Shown piece by piece: positions 35,400 through 44,167 of a stretch of 60,318 bases of DNA; position 1 is the stretch's first letter; the number at the start of each line of letters is the position of its first letter. The stretch is from Rikenellaceae bacterium (GTDB lineage: Bacteria > Bacteroidota > Bacteroidia > Bacteroidales > Rikenellaceae). The stretch is taken from positions 1 to 60,318 of the forward strand of contig SUZF01000013.1 of NCBI GenBank assembly GCA_015060065.1. The letters run 5' to 3'. The position numbers and the translations under genes are program-made. A model generated the notes under the pieces. The model was not told the origin of the DNA and searched no databases. It was given only the letters and a program-made list of their open reading frames with translations.

Positions 35400-35407
35400 T
35401 ACCTTTG
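35400..35407 (+). promoter_or_regulatory. -7 element before the coiled-coil gene and zapA
   Basis: TACCTTTG, exact TAnnTTTG match, 26 bp before the coiled-coil gene. The -33 element is not clear. Confidence 0.55.
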
Positions 35408-35433
35408 GGTGTTGTATTGTTTTTTGCAGGAAA

Positions 35434-35730
35434 ATGGCACAAAAAGAGACCATAGACAGATTGACCGAGCAGGTGCGCCTGCTGATTGAGGAGCATCGCC
35501 GTAAGTCGGAGTTATGCGACCGACTCGCTGCCGAGTGTCAGGGTCTGAAAGAGGAGAATCGCTCTCTTCAAGAGCGTGTCAAGCAACTCGACTCCGAGGT
35601 GGCTACGTTGCAACTCGGTGCGGGTCTTGCAGGGGACAATGGCAACACAGCGAAGGCTCGTGCGCGTGTCAATCGCCTGATGCGGGAGGTGGATCGTTGC
35701 ATAGCAATCGTAAAACAACAACAGGAGTAG
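35434..35730 (+). CDS. small coiled-coil protein, probable division protein
   Basis: A 98-residue cytosolic protein. Residues 1-65 are a heptad-rich coiled coil (LTEQVRLLIEEHRRKSEL, LKEENRSLQERVKQLD), then a Gly-rich break and a second short helix (VNRLMREVDRCIAIV). Its position 47 bp upstream of zapA suggests a ZapB-like partner or divisome protein; similarity to ZapB itself cannot be confirmed by eye. Confidence 0.7.
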   Translation: MAQKETIDRLTEQVRLLIEEHRRKSELCDRLAAECQGLKEENRSLQERVKQLDSEVATLQLGAGLAGDNGNTAKARARVNRLMREVDRCIAIVKQQQE

Positions 35731-35777
35731 TAACGGCAGTGGGATAACACCCCGTGCAGCAAGTGCAGAACAACGAG

Positions 35778-36083
35778 ATGAGTGCAGGCAAGCAAAACAT
35801 AACGCTGAAAATTGTCGGTAAGGATTATTCGATGGCCATCGACCCATCGAAGGAGGAGATTTATCGCCTTGCCGAGCGTATGGTTAATGCCTATGCAGCG
35901 AAGTTCGAGCAGGCGGGCATCGAGGGTAGTTCCCGTCAGGATTTTCTCGCACTGGCTGCGTTGCAACTCGCCATATCGAATGTGGCGATGTCGCAGAGCC
36001 GCGAGGTTGGCAATGAAGATGTGAAGGCTCTGAATGCCGTATGTGATGAGATTACGGACTACCTGAACAAGTTGAAGATTTAG
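35778..36083 (+). CDS. zapA: cell division protein ZapA
   Basis: A 101-residue FtsZ-ring stabiliser. KQNITLKIVGKDYSMAID is the beta part and EEIYRLAERMVNAYAAKF the start of the helical dimer region; the tail is a coiled coil. I prefer the ATG at 35778; a GTG at 35754 would add eight residues (MQQVQNNE) without similarity. It follows the small coiled-coil gene and precedes the 6S-like RNA, as zapA does before ssrS in E. coli. Confidence 0.9.
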   Translation: MSAGKQNITLKIVGKDYSMAIDPSKEEIYRLAERMVNAYAAKFEQAGIEGSSRQDFLALAALQLAISNVAMSQSREVGNEDVKALNAVCDEITDYLNKLKI

Positions 36084-36232
36084 GACGAGGATAACGAAAG
36101 CGAACAAACAATAATCAGACGCGTAACTGCGTTTGCAGAGTAAAGACGTGGGAAAGCACACTGTACAACTCGCAGTGAGAGTTCGCCACAAACAAAAAAA
36201 GAGAGTTCTTTAACATATACCGAGAAATCTAC

Positions 36233-36430
36233 CCGCATAGATTCCTTAAGCTTTGCGAAACTGAACACTTATTACATCGAGGCAACCTCGGCGTTTCAAA
36301 ATCAGGCCTTAACCCCGCGAGGGGTGTGCTTACGGGCACCGTTGGACGATTGCGAACTCTCGAAGCCCTCATACTTGACTTATCGGCAGATTCGTCAAAC
36401 AAGAAAAGGAATCCGTGCGGTTTTTATTTT
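36233..36430 (+). ncRNA. ssrS: 6S-like regulatory RNA between zapA and rny
   Basis: A structured segment of about 190-200 nt. Its ends CCGCATAGATTCCTT (36233-36247) and AAGGAATCCGTGCGG (36406-36420) pair over 14 of 15 positions, then a T-rich run follows (36421-36430). Inside are a CGAGG-caa-CCTCG hairpin, a CCCC-gcga-GGGG hairpin and GTGC-ttacgg-GCAC, with an open middle, which fits the rod-with-bubble shape of 6S RNA, a regulator of RNA polymerase. Size (about 184 in E. coli) and place after zapA support this. No TAnnTTTG lies directly upstream, so it may be processed from the zapA transcript. The rest of the 385-bp gap (36084-36232) holds small hairpins and a boxA-like stretch. Confidence 0.6.
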
Positions 36431-36468
36431 AATATATAAAACCAATTTTTAACACATTTTGTAACGAA

Positions 36469-37998
36469 ATGGCACTATCAATCATTATTGGAATTGCTGT
36501 AATCGTTTCGATTGTAACCGGTCTGGCGACCTATTTCGGTGTCAAGGCTCGTTCAAAGTCGATACTCCGAAAGGCGGAGGCCGAGGGCGAAATGATTAAG
36601 AAGGAGAAACTCCTTCAAGCAAAAGAGAAGTTTATACAGTTGAAGAGCGAACACGACCGTCAGGTCAATGAGCGCAACCAACGTGCAGCGCAGGCAGAGC
36701 AGCGTGCGAAGCAGATTGAGAACAATCTGCAACACCAGCAGCGCGATCTCGAAAACAAATGCCGCGAGAATGACCGCCTCAAAGAGCAACTTGAAGCGCA
36801 ACTTCAAATCGTGGAGCATAAGAAGGAGGAGATTAGCCAGAAGATGAAGGAGCAGAATGCCCGTTTGGAGCAGATTTCGGGTATGAGTTCCGAGGAGGCG
36901 AAGAATATTCTTATCGAGAATATGAAGGCGGAGGCGAAGGCTGATGCTGCGACCTACATCAACGAGACTATCGAGGAGGCGAAACTCACTGCCACGAAGG
37001 AGGCAAAGCGTATTATCGTTGCATCGATTCAGCGTGTGGCAACCGAAACGGCCATCGAAAATGCCGTAACGGTGTTCAACATCGACAGCGACGAGGTCAA
37101 GGGTCGCATTATTGGTCGTGAGGGTCGCAATATCCGCGCCTTGGAGGCTGCGACGGGTATCGAAATTATTGTCGATGATACACCGGAGGCTATTATTTTG
37201 AGCGGTTTTGACCCCGTGCGTCGCGAGATTGCGCGTTTGGCTCTCCACCAACTCGTGACCGATGGCCGCATCCACCCGGCACGTATCGAGGAGGTCGTGG
37301 CGAAGGTTAAGAAGCAGATTGAGGAGGAGATTGCAGAGGTCGGCAAGCGCACGACCATCGACCTCGGAATTCATGGCCTGCATCCCGAACTTATCCGTCT
37401 TATCGGTAAGATGAAATATCGTTCTTCGTATGGTCAGAACTTGTTGCAGCACGCTCGCGAGACGGCAAATCTTGCAGGCATTATGGCTGCGGAGTTGGGA
37501 CTGAATCCCAAGACGGCACGTCGCGCAGGTCTGTTGCACGATATCGGTAAGGTACCCGATGACGAACCCGAATTGCCACACGCAATTATCGGTATGAAAC
37601 TTGCCGAGAAGTTCAAGGAGAAGGCTGACGTATGCAACGCTATCGGTGCTCACCACGACGAGACCGAGATGACCTCGCTTATCGCTCCGATTATTCAGGT
37701 CTGTGACGCTATTTCGGGCGCACGTCCGGGCGCACGTCGTGAGGTCGTTGAGTCGTACATCAAGCGACTCAAGGAGATGGAGGATATCGCCCTCTCGTAC
37801 CCCGGTGTGGTTAAGACCTATGCAATTCAGGCTGGTCGCGAGTTGCGCGTAATCGTTGGTGCCGATAAACTCTCGGATGCCGAGTCGGAGAGCTTGTCGC
37901 ACGATATCGCAAAGAAGATTCAAGACGAGATGACCTATCCGGGTCAGGTGAAGATCACCGTTATCCGCGAGACTCGTGCTGTCTCTTACGCCAAGTAA
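36469..37998 (+). CDS. rny: ribonuclease Y
   Basis: A 509-residue membrane-anchored endoribonuclease starting mRNA decay. Residues 3-24 are the membrane helix, about 30-195 a long coiled coil, about 200-260 a KH domain ([18 protein letters not shown]), and about 320-430 an HD domain with [12 protein letters not shown] and [10 protein letters not shown]. The C-terminal domain is complete. It lies 38 bp after the T-run of the 6S-like RNA. Convergent with meaB, with a shared terminator between. Confidence 0.96.
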   Translation: MALSIIIGIAVIVSIVTGLATYFGVKARSKSILRKAEAEGEMIKKEKLLQAKEKFIQLKSEHDRQVNERNQRAAQAEQRAKQIENNLQHQQRDLENKCRENDRLKEQLEAQLQIVEHKKEEISQKMKEQNARLEQISGMSSEEAKNILIENMKAEAKADAATYINETIEEAKLTATKEAKRIIVASIQRVATETAIENAVTVFNIDSDEVKGRIIGREGRNIRALEAATGIEIIVDDTPEAIILSGFDPVRREIARLALHQLVTDGRIHPARIEEVVAKVKKQIEEEIAEVGKRTTIDLGIHGLHPELIRLIGKMKYRSSYGQNLLQHARETANLAGIMAAELGLNPKTARRAGLLHDIGKVPDDEPELPHAIIGMKLAEKFKEKADVCNAIGAHHDETEMTSLIAPIIQVCDAISGARPGARREVVESYIKRLKEMEDIALSYPGVVKTYAIQAGRELRVIVGADKLSDAESESLSHDIAKKIQDEMTYPGQVKITVIRETRAVSYAK

Positions 37999-38093
37999 GG
38001 TGCGGTTGTCGTAGCGTAGTGGCGAAACTTGGAGCAGTGCCTCTTGTGTGGCCGTAAAACTGCCGAAATAGGGGCGAATAGTCCCAAAAGAAG

Positions 38094-38127
38094 ATGGGTG
38101 TCGTTTGAGACGACACCCATACTTTTT
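38094..38127. terminator. bidirectional terminator between rny and meaB
   Basis: ATGGGTGTCGT / ACGACACCCAT form a perfect 11-bp stem (38094-38120) with a five-base loop, T-rich on the plus side (38123-38127) and moderately so on the minus side. Confidence 0.8.
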
Positions 38128-38145
38128 GGACGATTATGGTCGAGA

Positions 38146-39255
38146 TTACTTTCCGAAATAGATATCCAGCAACTCCTTGGCTGCGATGAATGACGAGAGT
38201 TTGGCGTCCAAAACACGTTGCTCGACACCCTCGATGCACGCCTCAATTGCGGGATTGCGGTAGAAGTTGTTTTTGAGCGTTTCGTTGATGGTCTCGTACA
38301 TCCAGTACTTATTCTGGCGGTTGCGGTTAGCCTCGAAATACCCATTCGCTTCGATATGGTCGAGATACTCCTCCACGCCATTCCAAACCTCCTCCAAGCC
38401 GACCTTATCGACCGATGAACAGGTATAGACCTTTGCCCTCCATTGCGACTCCGGCAACGGGAAGAGGTGGAGTGCATTCTGGTATTGCGCTTTGGCGAGT
38501 TGTGCCTTATGAACATTCTCGCCATCAGCCTTCGTGATTACCATCATATCCGCCATCTCCATAATACCACGCTTGATGCCCTGCAACTCATCGCCTGCGC
38601 CCGAAATCTGCAACATCAGGAACATATCGACCATCGAATGCACCGCTGTCTCGGACTGACCTACGCCTACTGTCTCGATGAAAATCACATCGAAACCTGC
38701 CGCCTCGCAGAGAATTATCGACTCGCGGGTCTTGCGGGCTACGCCACCCAGAGAGCCTGCCGAAGGCGAAGGGCGCACAAAGACATCGGGGTTATGAACG
38801 ATGCTCTCCATGCGGGTCTTATCGCCCAAAATCGAGCCACCGCTACGCTCCGACGAGGGGTCTATGGCGAGTACCGCCAAGCGATGATGTAACGAGGTTA
38901 CCATATTGCCCACAGCCTCGATAAATGTCGATTTGCCGGCACCGGGAACGCCCGTGATGCCGATACGTACCGACTTGCCGGAGTGGGGCAGACACTGCTC
39001 GATAATCTCCTGTGCTTGGGCGTAGTGTTCGGGGTTGTTACTCTCGATAAGGGTAATCGCCTGCGAGAGGGTTGTGATGTTGCCTTCGAGAATGCCGGCA
39101 ACGTACTCCTCGGTCGTCAGCCTGCGACGCTTCTTGCGCACGAAGTAGGGATTTACTATCGGCTGGTCCGATACGCCCTCGCTGACGTTGAGAGCGGTGT
39201 CGTGATGGGTGTCGGCATACTCGCGCTCGAAATGTTCTATTTTAGTGTGTATCAT
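38146..39255 (-). CDS. meaB: methylmalonyl-CoA mutase-associated GTPase MeaB
   Basis: A 369-residue G3E GTPase that loads and protects the cobalamin-dependent methylmalonyl-CoA mutase. It has RIGITGVPGAGKSTFIEA (Walker A), LAIDPSSERSGGSILGDKTRM (Walker B and switch), ETVGVGQSE and TKADGEN (base specificity). It starts 14 bp inside the thioredoxin-fold gene, so the two are coupled. The mutase subunits are outside the window, but methylmalonyl-CoA epimerase and decarboxylase are at 44168-48347, so the pathway is represented. Confidence 0.93.
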   Translation of the reverse strand: MIHTKIEHFEREYADTHHDTALNVSEGVSDQPIVNPYFVRKKRRRLTTEEYVAGILEGNITTLSQAITLIESNNPEHYAQAQEIIEQCLPHSGKSVRIGITGVPGAGKSTFIEAVGNMVTSLHHRLAVLAIDPSSERSGGSILGDKTRMESIVHNPDVFVRPSPSAGSLGGVARKTRESIILCEAAGFDVIFIETVGVGQSETAVHSMVDMFLMLQISGAGDELQGIKRGIMEMADMMVITKADGENVHKAQLAKAQYQNALHLFPLPESQWRAKVYTCSSVDKVGLEEVWNGVEEYLDHIEANGYFEANRNRQNKYWMYETINETLKNNFYRNPAIEACIEGVEQRVLDAKLSSFIAAKELLDIYFGK

Positions 39256-39733
39256 TATTTTGAGGTTTTATCTTGCTGAAAAAATCTTCGCTTACTGTTA
39301 TCGGATTTCCAAACCAGAGGGCTTTGCGCTTGTGGTCAATGATGATGCCGAAAGGAACATATCGCACACCGAAACTGCGGAAAATCTCGCCCTCCGGGTC
39401 AAATGCCACATTTACGTAGTCGGTAACACATTCGCGCAGTGCGGAACTAATCTGTTCGGGGTCCTCCTTGGTGATGATTATGGCACGCAAATCCTCGCCA
39501 AAGCGAGCGTGGTCGTCCTGAATTTTCAGGAAGGTGCGGATGCAGGGAACGGTCTTGGAATGAACGAACTCGATGTAGGTAAAACGCGCCTTTGCCGGCT
39601 CTTTGTCATCGAGCCAGAGGTCGGTTTTAATCTTCGGAATTTGCTCTTCGAGAGCCACTCGCTGCGCCATGGTTCTACCTGTAACAGATAGGAGTATGCA
39701 CAAAATCGTTGCTATGTATATGACTCTTTTCAT
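39242..39733 (-). CDS. exported thioredoxin-fold protein with incomplete CxxC
   Basis: A 163-residue exported protein: signal peptide MKRVIYIATILCILLSVTGRTMA, then a thioredoxin/TlpA-like fold. The usual active-site WCxxC region reads HSKTVPC: only the second Cys is present, the first being Thr. The late block VRYVPFGIIIDHKRKALWFGN matches the cis-Pro loop of the fold. It probably does not act as a standard dithiol reductase. It overlaps meaB by 14 bp, so it is expressed with it. Confidence 0.75.
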   Translation of the reverse strand: MKRVIYIATILCILLSVTGRTMAQRVALEEQIPKIKTDLWLDDKEPAKARFTYIEFVHSKTVPCIRTFLKIQDDHARFGEDLRAIIITKEDPEQISSALRECVTDYVNVAFDPEGEIFRSFGVRYVPFGIIIDHKRKALWFGNPITVSEDFFSKIKPQNNDTH

Positions 39734-39837
39734 TCGGTTCGCCTTAAAGCGTGATTTCTACTACAAAGGTATGCTATTTTGCTGAAACTCCCAAAGAGAA
39801 TCTGCGCTGTTTTTGTCTTTGGTGGTGTGGTGCAAAT

Positions 39838-41400
39838 TTATCTCTTGGCAACGGTTTTCAGTCGGTGGTATGTATCGTACATCTTGCTTGTACGCGCCCG
39901 ATTGATTTCGTCAATCTCCGACGGATGCAGATACCCCTTTTGCAACGCTGCAAATCTCTTGCAAAGAGTCCGCTCCGTGGCAATAATCTTCTCCATGCGT
40001 GCGACTTGCTCCGCTACGGCATCAGCGGTTGCTTCGGGATGGTTGATTTCAGCCTCCAACTTTTTGAATTTGACATAATTAAGACGAATCTCGAACATCA
40101 ATAACAAGTGGTCGAAATCGGACTTGTTGCGCTTGGGCTTCATCTTCGCCAATCGGGTAACAGCCGTATCCAACTCTGCGAGTATCTCGTTATACGTTTT
40201 TCGCTTTCCGTGGTGGTCGGCACGTGGCTTGGCTTGCGGAAAGCGGACTTGGGGAGTCATCAATAACTCGTAGATGGTCGCACCCTCCTCTGCCGACAAT
40301 CCCAGCACTTCGCAGGCGTACTCCGCAACGGTTGCTTTGGGGTCTATCGGCTCGGTCTGGTTAATGGCCTTGCCATACATGTAAATCAGGAGGTTAAATC
40401 CGTTCATCGGATAGACATATCGCAGTGGAATCATATCGATAACCTCGTGGTCGAGTTCCCATACGGTGCTGAATATGCCCGAAGTACTCCACGAAGTCAT
40501 CACAATACCGTTGTACTGCTGCTCGCGACAGTAGGGTATGAAGACCTTCTGGTTGTCGAAATGCTTCTCCCACGTGGTTATGTGCATATTGTCCGGGTGG
40601 CTGCGTATGGCGGGCGCACCCCAGAATTTAATCCCCTGCTTGACCAACGCTTCGGCATCTCCGAACTGGCGATTGCTCCATCCGTAGTTCCAATCGACAA
40701 AGATGGTCTCCTTGGGTAGTTCTCCGATATATTCGGGGTGGGCGAGGATGATGTCTGCCCACATTACGGGAATCTTTCCGTGGCGGATGACAAGATTGCA
40801 AATCTCCTTCATGTAATCGACGAAGAGTTTCGATGTTCCCTCCTTGGCAACCTTGGCGGCACATTTCGGGCAGACTCCGAGCAGGCGAGTCTCATCTCCG
40901 CCGACGTGAAAATAGCGGCTCGTGTGCAGCGATATCATATCCGCAAACAACTCGTCAAAAAGTTCTATGCACTTCTCGGTTTTGAGCGGACAGATTTGTG
41001 TCGGGTCTGTGCGGCTCTCGGCGAGGGACGAGTAGCGGGCGTGTCGCAGGATGTAGTCGGTGTGTCCGAAGGTCTGTTGCAACGGAATGACGTCAATGCC
41101 CAAAGCCGTGCAGTGCTTTACGAAATCGCGGATTTCATCTCTGGTGTAGGCATATTTCGACGATATGGTAAAGTGCTTCTCGTATGGATATGTCGCCTCG
41201 TACTCCATCAGGATTGTGTTTACACCAATATCGTGCAACCGGGTCGCAAAGGCTTTGAGTGCCGGCATCGTCATCACCTCGACACGGAGGTCGATATGAA
41301 AACCCTTGACCTCAAAATCGTGAGCCTCGGCACGGTGGATGTTTATTGTCGCCAAAATCGTCGTGGCGATGATTAGTAACGGGCGAAAGAGTCTATTCAT
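39838..41400 (-). CDS. exported GH20 glycosidase (beta-N-acetylhexosaminidase-like)
   Basis: A 520-residue periplasmic or surface enzyme with signal peptide MNRLFRPLLIIATTILATIN...A. The TIM barrel holds FHVGGDETRLLG, whose Asp-Glu pair is the GH20 catalytic motif, and FVDWNYGW later. The N-terminal non-catalytic domain of classic hexosaminidases is missing. It likely trims N-acetylglucosamine or -galactosamine from host or dietary glycans; the exact sugar is inferred. It stands alone, with no SusCD pair nearby. Confidence 0.85.
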   Translation of the reverse strand: MNRLFRPLLIIATTILATINIHRAEAHDFEVKGFHIDLRVEVMTMPALKAFATRLHDIGVNTILMEYEATYPYEKHFTISSKYAYTRDEIRDFVKHCTALGIDVIPLQQTFGHTDYILRHARYSSLAESRTDPTQICPLKTEKCIELFDELFADMISLHTSRYFHVGGDETRLLGVCPKCAAKVAKEGTSKLFVDYMKEICNLVIRHGKIPVMWADIILAHPEYIGELPKETIFVDWNYGWSNRQFGDAEALVKQGIKFWGAPAIRSHPDNMHITTWEKHFDNQKVFIPYCREQQYNGIVMTSWSTSGIFSTVWELDHEVIDMIPLRYVYPMNGFNLLIYMYGKAINQTEPIDPKATVAEYACEVLGLSAEEGATIYELLMTPQVRFPQAKPRADHHGKRKTYNEILAELDTAVTRLAKMKPKRNKSDFDHLLLMFEIRLNYVKFKKLEAEINHPEATADAVAEQVARMEKIIATERTLCKRFAALQKGYLHPSEIDEINRARTSKMYDTYHRLKTVAKR

Positions 41401-41534
41401 GGTAAAGAATTAAGGTTGTTTGTTACCTACAAATGTAAGGAATTTTTCCTTAAAATAGAAATTTGATAGGAGTATTGGATATAATTTTGTTACATATATT
41501 TTTATGTGTATTTATTGTTTTGAGAAAAAGTTTG

Positions 41535-41542
41535 TATATTTG
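41535..41542 (+). promoter_or_regulatory. -7 element of the leader-lipoprotein transcript
   Basis: TATATTTG, exact TAnnTTTG match. Transcription would start near 41549, giving a leader of about 340 nt before the gene at 41889. The -33 region is A/T-rich without an exact TTTG at 19-21 bp. Confidence 0.6.
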
Positions 41543-41548
41543 CCTAAA

Positions 41549-41888
41549 TGTTGAACGATAAAAATAGTATTGCCTATGAAGCATAGCGTATAAAAAGATA
41601 CGCACATTTTAGACATATATAAGGAAAAGCATTTTGATTTATTCACTCTCTGACTAAAGTTTGGCGACTTAAATAGAGAAATGGAATGGCGATTGAAGTG
41701 CTCACGTTGAAGCGTGGGCTTTTTGTTGTTTTGATTCCGTTAGGTTACGCCAAACACCTTGTCAGAGCGAGATATAAAAAGTACCGCGCTTTTTTTTGTG
41801 CATATCTGTCAGGTGTTGAAGGTACAACGGAGTAACCCGAAAATCCGAAAAGTGAGTAGGAAAACGATAATAGAATAACTTAAATACT
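41549..41888 (+). ncRNA. long structured 5' leader, candidate cis-regulatory RNA
   Basis: The leader contains, in order: CTATG-aag-CATAG (41574-41586), GCGTAT-aaaaag-ATACGC (41586-41603), and a long-range pair CTCTGAC...TTTGGCG (41648-41666) with CGCCAAA...GTCAGAG (41748-41767) closing a 120-nt domain. Inside that domain GCTCACG-ttgaag-CGTGGGC runs into five T (41700-41724), which looks like an intrinsic terminator. Then GTACC...GGTAC (41781-41825) encloses GCGC-t8-GTGC. This arrangement suggests attenuation or a ligand-sensing RNA. I do not recognise a named family. Confidence 0.55.
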
Positions 41889-42917
41889 ATGAAAAAGATT
41901 TTATTGAGACTTACAACATCGTTCTTTGCAGTTTTTATTGTACTCTTGTCTTCGTGTAGCAAGGAGCAAACGTCCTTGTCGATTGAAGATATAGAGGGTC
42001 GTGCAAAGGTTATTGGCAGTTATTATTATGATGCCGGACAATCTTATGAAAATGGTAAGTATGTTCAAATGATAAAGCCCGTGGCAGGTGTTACAGTTCA
42101 TGCGCTCGTGAGCAATGCGTCGTTATCTCCCGATGGCAAATCTTCGGGATATACCACATACTCGACGAAGACAGATAAGGATGGTAAGTTCGAAATAAAG
42201 GTGCCAGTTGTTTCCAAAGGAACTTCTGTGATTATTAGGGCTACACCTTTTCAGGGTATTCATACCACGGTTGTGGATGTAAGCAATAATAGACCTGTGT
42301 TTGACGAACAGAATGTTGTATATGCCGCAGCTGACACAAACTTGACTTTGAAACCTAATGATGTTAAGTTCGTTGATTCGAAATTTGTAAAAGATTCCGA
42401 GCAGAATATCGAAACGGGATTCCCTTATCACTCAACCTGTGTTGTAAAAGTCGGTGAGGCTACATACAATAAGGTGAACGTGAACAATATATATCAAATT
42501 GAGAAGGCTTATGAGGAGGCAAGTGGTGTGGATGTTTTGATTCATATTGAACAGAACGGAACAATGTATACCTATGGCGCAACAACTAATAGCAAGGGCG
42601 AAGCAACTTTTGTCATCCCTTCCAAAGAGCAACGTTGGAGTACATCGGTAACAATTGAAGTGAATCCTTATTTGAAAACCAACTACATTTATTACAAATC
42701 GGAGGGCGATACCATAAATCAGTACAGAATAAGTTCCGGTACTTACTCTATGTTTTCGGGTAGTTATTTTGTGGATTCCGTTACCACTAGTGCTGAATTT
42801 TCAGATTTGCCGTCAGCACCAGCACCTGTCTTGAAAGTCCGAATGGTGTTCGATCCGTTTGAGGGAGAGGATGTATATGGATACACATATTCCGATTGGA
42901 GAAATGTCTCGTTTTAA
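41889..42917 (+). CDS. surface lipoprotein with carboxypeptidase-regulatory-like repeats
   Basis: A 342-residue lipoprotein: signal MKKILLRLTTSFFAVFIVLLSSC. The mature part has two or three beta-sandwich segments of the carboxypeptidase-regulatory type (PVAGVTVHALV ... TKTDKDGKFEIKVPV; VDVLIHIEQNGTMYTYGATTNSKGEATFVI), as in many Bacteroidetes surface proteins. Codon use is more A/T-rich than the flanking genes, hinting at later arrival. The barrel-protein gene begins 12 bp after its stop, so the two form a pair. Confidence 0.75.
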   Translation: MKKILLRLTTSFFAVFIVLLSSCSKEQTSLSIEDIEGRAKVIGSYYYDAGQSYENGKYVQMIKPVAGVTVHALVSNASLSPDGKSSGYTTYSTKTDKDGKFEIKVPVVSKGTSVIIRATPFQGIHTTVVDVSNNRPVFDEQNVVYAAADTNLTLKPNDVKFVDSKFVKDSEQNIETGFPYHSTCVVKVGEATYNKVNVNNIYQIEKAYEEASGVDVLIHIEQNGTMYTYGATTNSKGEATFVIPSKEQRWSTSVTIEVNPYLKTNYIYYKSEGDTINQYRISSGTYSMFSGSYFVDSVTTSAEFSDLPSAPAPVLKVRMVFDPFEGEDVYGYTYSDWRNVSF

Positions 42918-42929
42918 TACTTTGCAGAT

Positions 42930-43832
42930 ATGAAAAAGTTTATATTTGTATTGATGGTTTGCATGCTTCATGTTGTTGGGGTGAACGCACAAGAGGACTC
43001 TCAAAGCAAACCGAAACCGAAAAAACAGAAAGTCTATTTGCCGGAGAAAGGAGATGTTTCATTAGGAATCAATGTTGCTCCGGTTTTGCAATATGTCGGC
43101 AATCTGTTTAACGGAAGCACTAATAATAAATTAAGTGCATTAGGGGGTCAGCCTGTTGTAGAAGGAATGACAGGTTACGAGAAGAGTATAATGCCGGATG
43201 TCTCGATTATGGGTAAATACATGATTAGCGACAAGTGGGGTGTCAAAGCCAACCTTGGAGTGATGTTGCGTTCAAATATGGATAAACAATATGTGCGTGA
43301 CGATGAGGCTTTCTTGCTTGACCCGTTGAGTGAGAAGAAAGTTGTTGATAGGCGCAAAACCTCACGTTCAGGTGCAAGTTTGATGGTCGGTGCGGAATAT
43401 CGCAAGGGTAAACGACGTGTGCAGGGAGTCTTTGGTGCCGGAGTGCTTTTTGGCGTGCAGAGTACAAAGACGACCTATTCGTATGGTAATGAGATTACTC
43501 AAATCAATCAGAAACCAACTTCTGCATGGAATGACACTGCACCTAACGGATATAGAATACTGTCATCAAAGACTGCATCTGACGTATTTTTTGGTGTGAC
43601 TGGAAGTGCTGGATTCGAGTGGTTTTTTGCTCCGAAGATGGCTTTGGGTGCCGAGGTAAATCTCAATCTTTACTATGTTAAAGGCGGTCAGGAATATAAA
43701 AAATCATCGGGTTATAATTTGTCGACCGAACAGATGGAAACTCGATACGATCTAACCTCTCCGGGAAATGATGTATTCTATTTTGGAACCGAAAATCTTG
43801 GCGGTGCATTGTATGTGTCCTTCTATTTTTAG
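42930..43832 (+). CDS. outer-membrane beta-barrel protein
   Basis: A 300-residue exported protein: signal peptide MKKFIFVLMVCMLHVVGVNA. The mature part alternates hydrophobic and polar residues (GDVSLGINVAPVLQYVGN, FFGVTGSAGFEWFFAPKMALGAE) and ends in aromatic LYVSFYF, the outer-membrane barrel signal. Near residue 25 is a Lys/Pro-rich stretch (SKPKPKKQK). Likely partner of the upstream lipoprotein. Also A/T-rich compared with neighbours. Function unknown. Confidence 0.75.
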   Translation: MKKFIFVLMVCMLHVVGVNAQEDSQSKPKPKKQKVYLPEKGDVSLGINVAPVLQYVGNLFNGSTNNKLSALGGQPVVEGMTGYEKSIMPDVSIMGKYMISDKWGVKANLGVMLRSNMDKQYVRDDEAFLLDPLSEKKVVDRRKTSRSGASLMVGAEYRKGKRRVQGVFGAGVLFGVQSTKTTYSYGNEITQINQKPTSAWNDTAPNGYRILSSKTASDVFFGVTGSAGFEWFFAPKMALGAEVNLNLYYVKGGQEYKKSSGYNLSTEQMETRYDLTSPGNDVFYFGTENLGGALYVSFYF

Positions 43833-43862
43833 GTCTGTGTAGTATCTGTTTCCAATTATATG

Positions 43863-43904
43863 AGCCTGCTTGACAAATGTGAATTTGTTAGGCAGGCTTT
43901 TTTG
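43863..43904 (+). terminator. terminator after the barrel-protein gene
   Basis: AGCCTGC...ACAAAT pairs with ATTTGT...GCAGGCT (43863-43898) around a GTGA loop, followed by a run of T. The gap 43833-44167 otherwise holds only the mce promoter and leader. Confidence 0.88.
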
Positions 43905-44020
43905 CTCTGAAATCGCAGAAAAGTGCCTAGACGAATGTAATTTGTTTGCGGGAAATAAATATCACAGGGGAATGCGATAAAAAATCCTCAAATTAGTTTC
44001 TTTTTTACAAAAGAAAAGAG

Positions 44021-44096
44021 TACCTTTGTGCGACTTGTGAAAATAATAACAGCAGGCAGCGTGAATATGGATGTCGGGAGCCGTGCGGTTGCCCGA
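44021..44096 (+). promoter_or_regulatory. promoter and leader hairpin of the mce-mmd operon
   Basis: TACCTTTG (44021-44028) matches TAnnTTTG; a TTTC about 20 bp upstream stands at the -33 position. The leader of about 130 nt contains TCGGG...CCCGA (44074-44096) with an inner CCG/CGG pair. Confidence 0.6.
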
Positions 44097-44167
44097 ATTG
44101 CCGAAAAATATAGAACAGAACAAACAACTATTCAATAAAATTCAATAACTATCTAAAACGTAAAACT

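Noticed and set aside
36233..36430. Riboswitch or T-box in the rny leader
   Set aside because: The closing stem brings both ends together and is followed by a T-run, the shape of a free RNA; no T-box or aptamer motif is seen.
36553..37923. A 456-codon open frame opposite rny
   Set aside because: Antisense shadow; Leu/Arg-rich without domain features.
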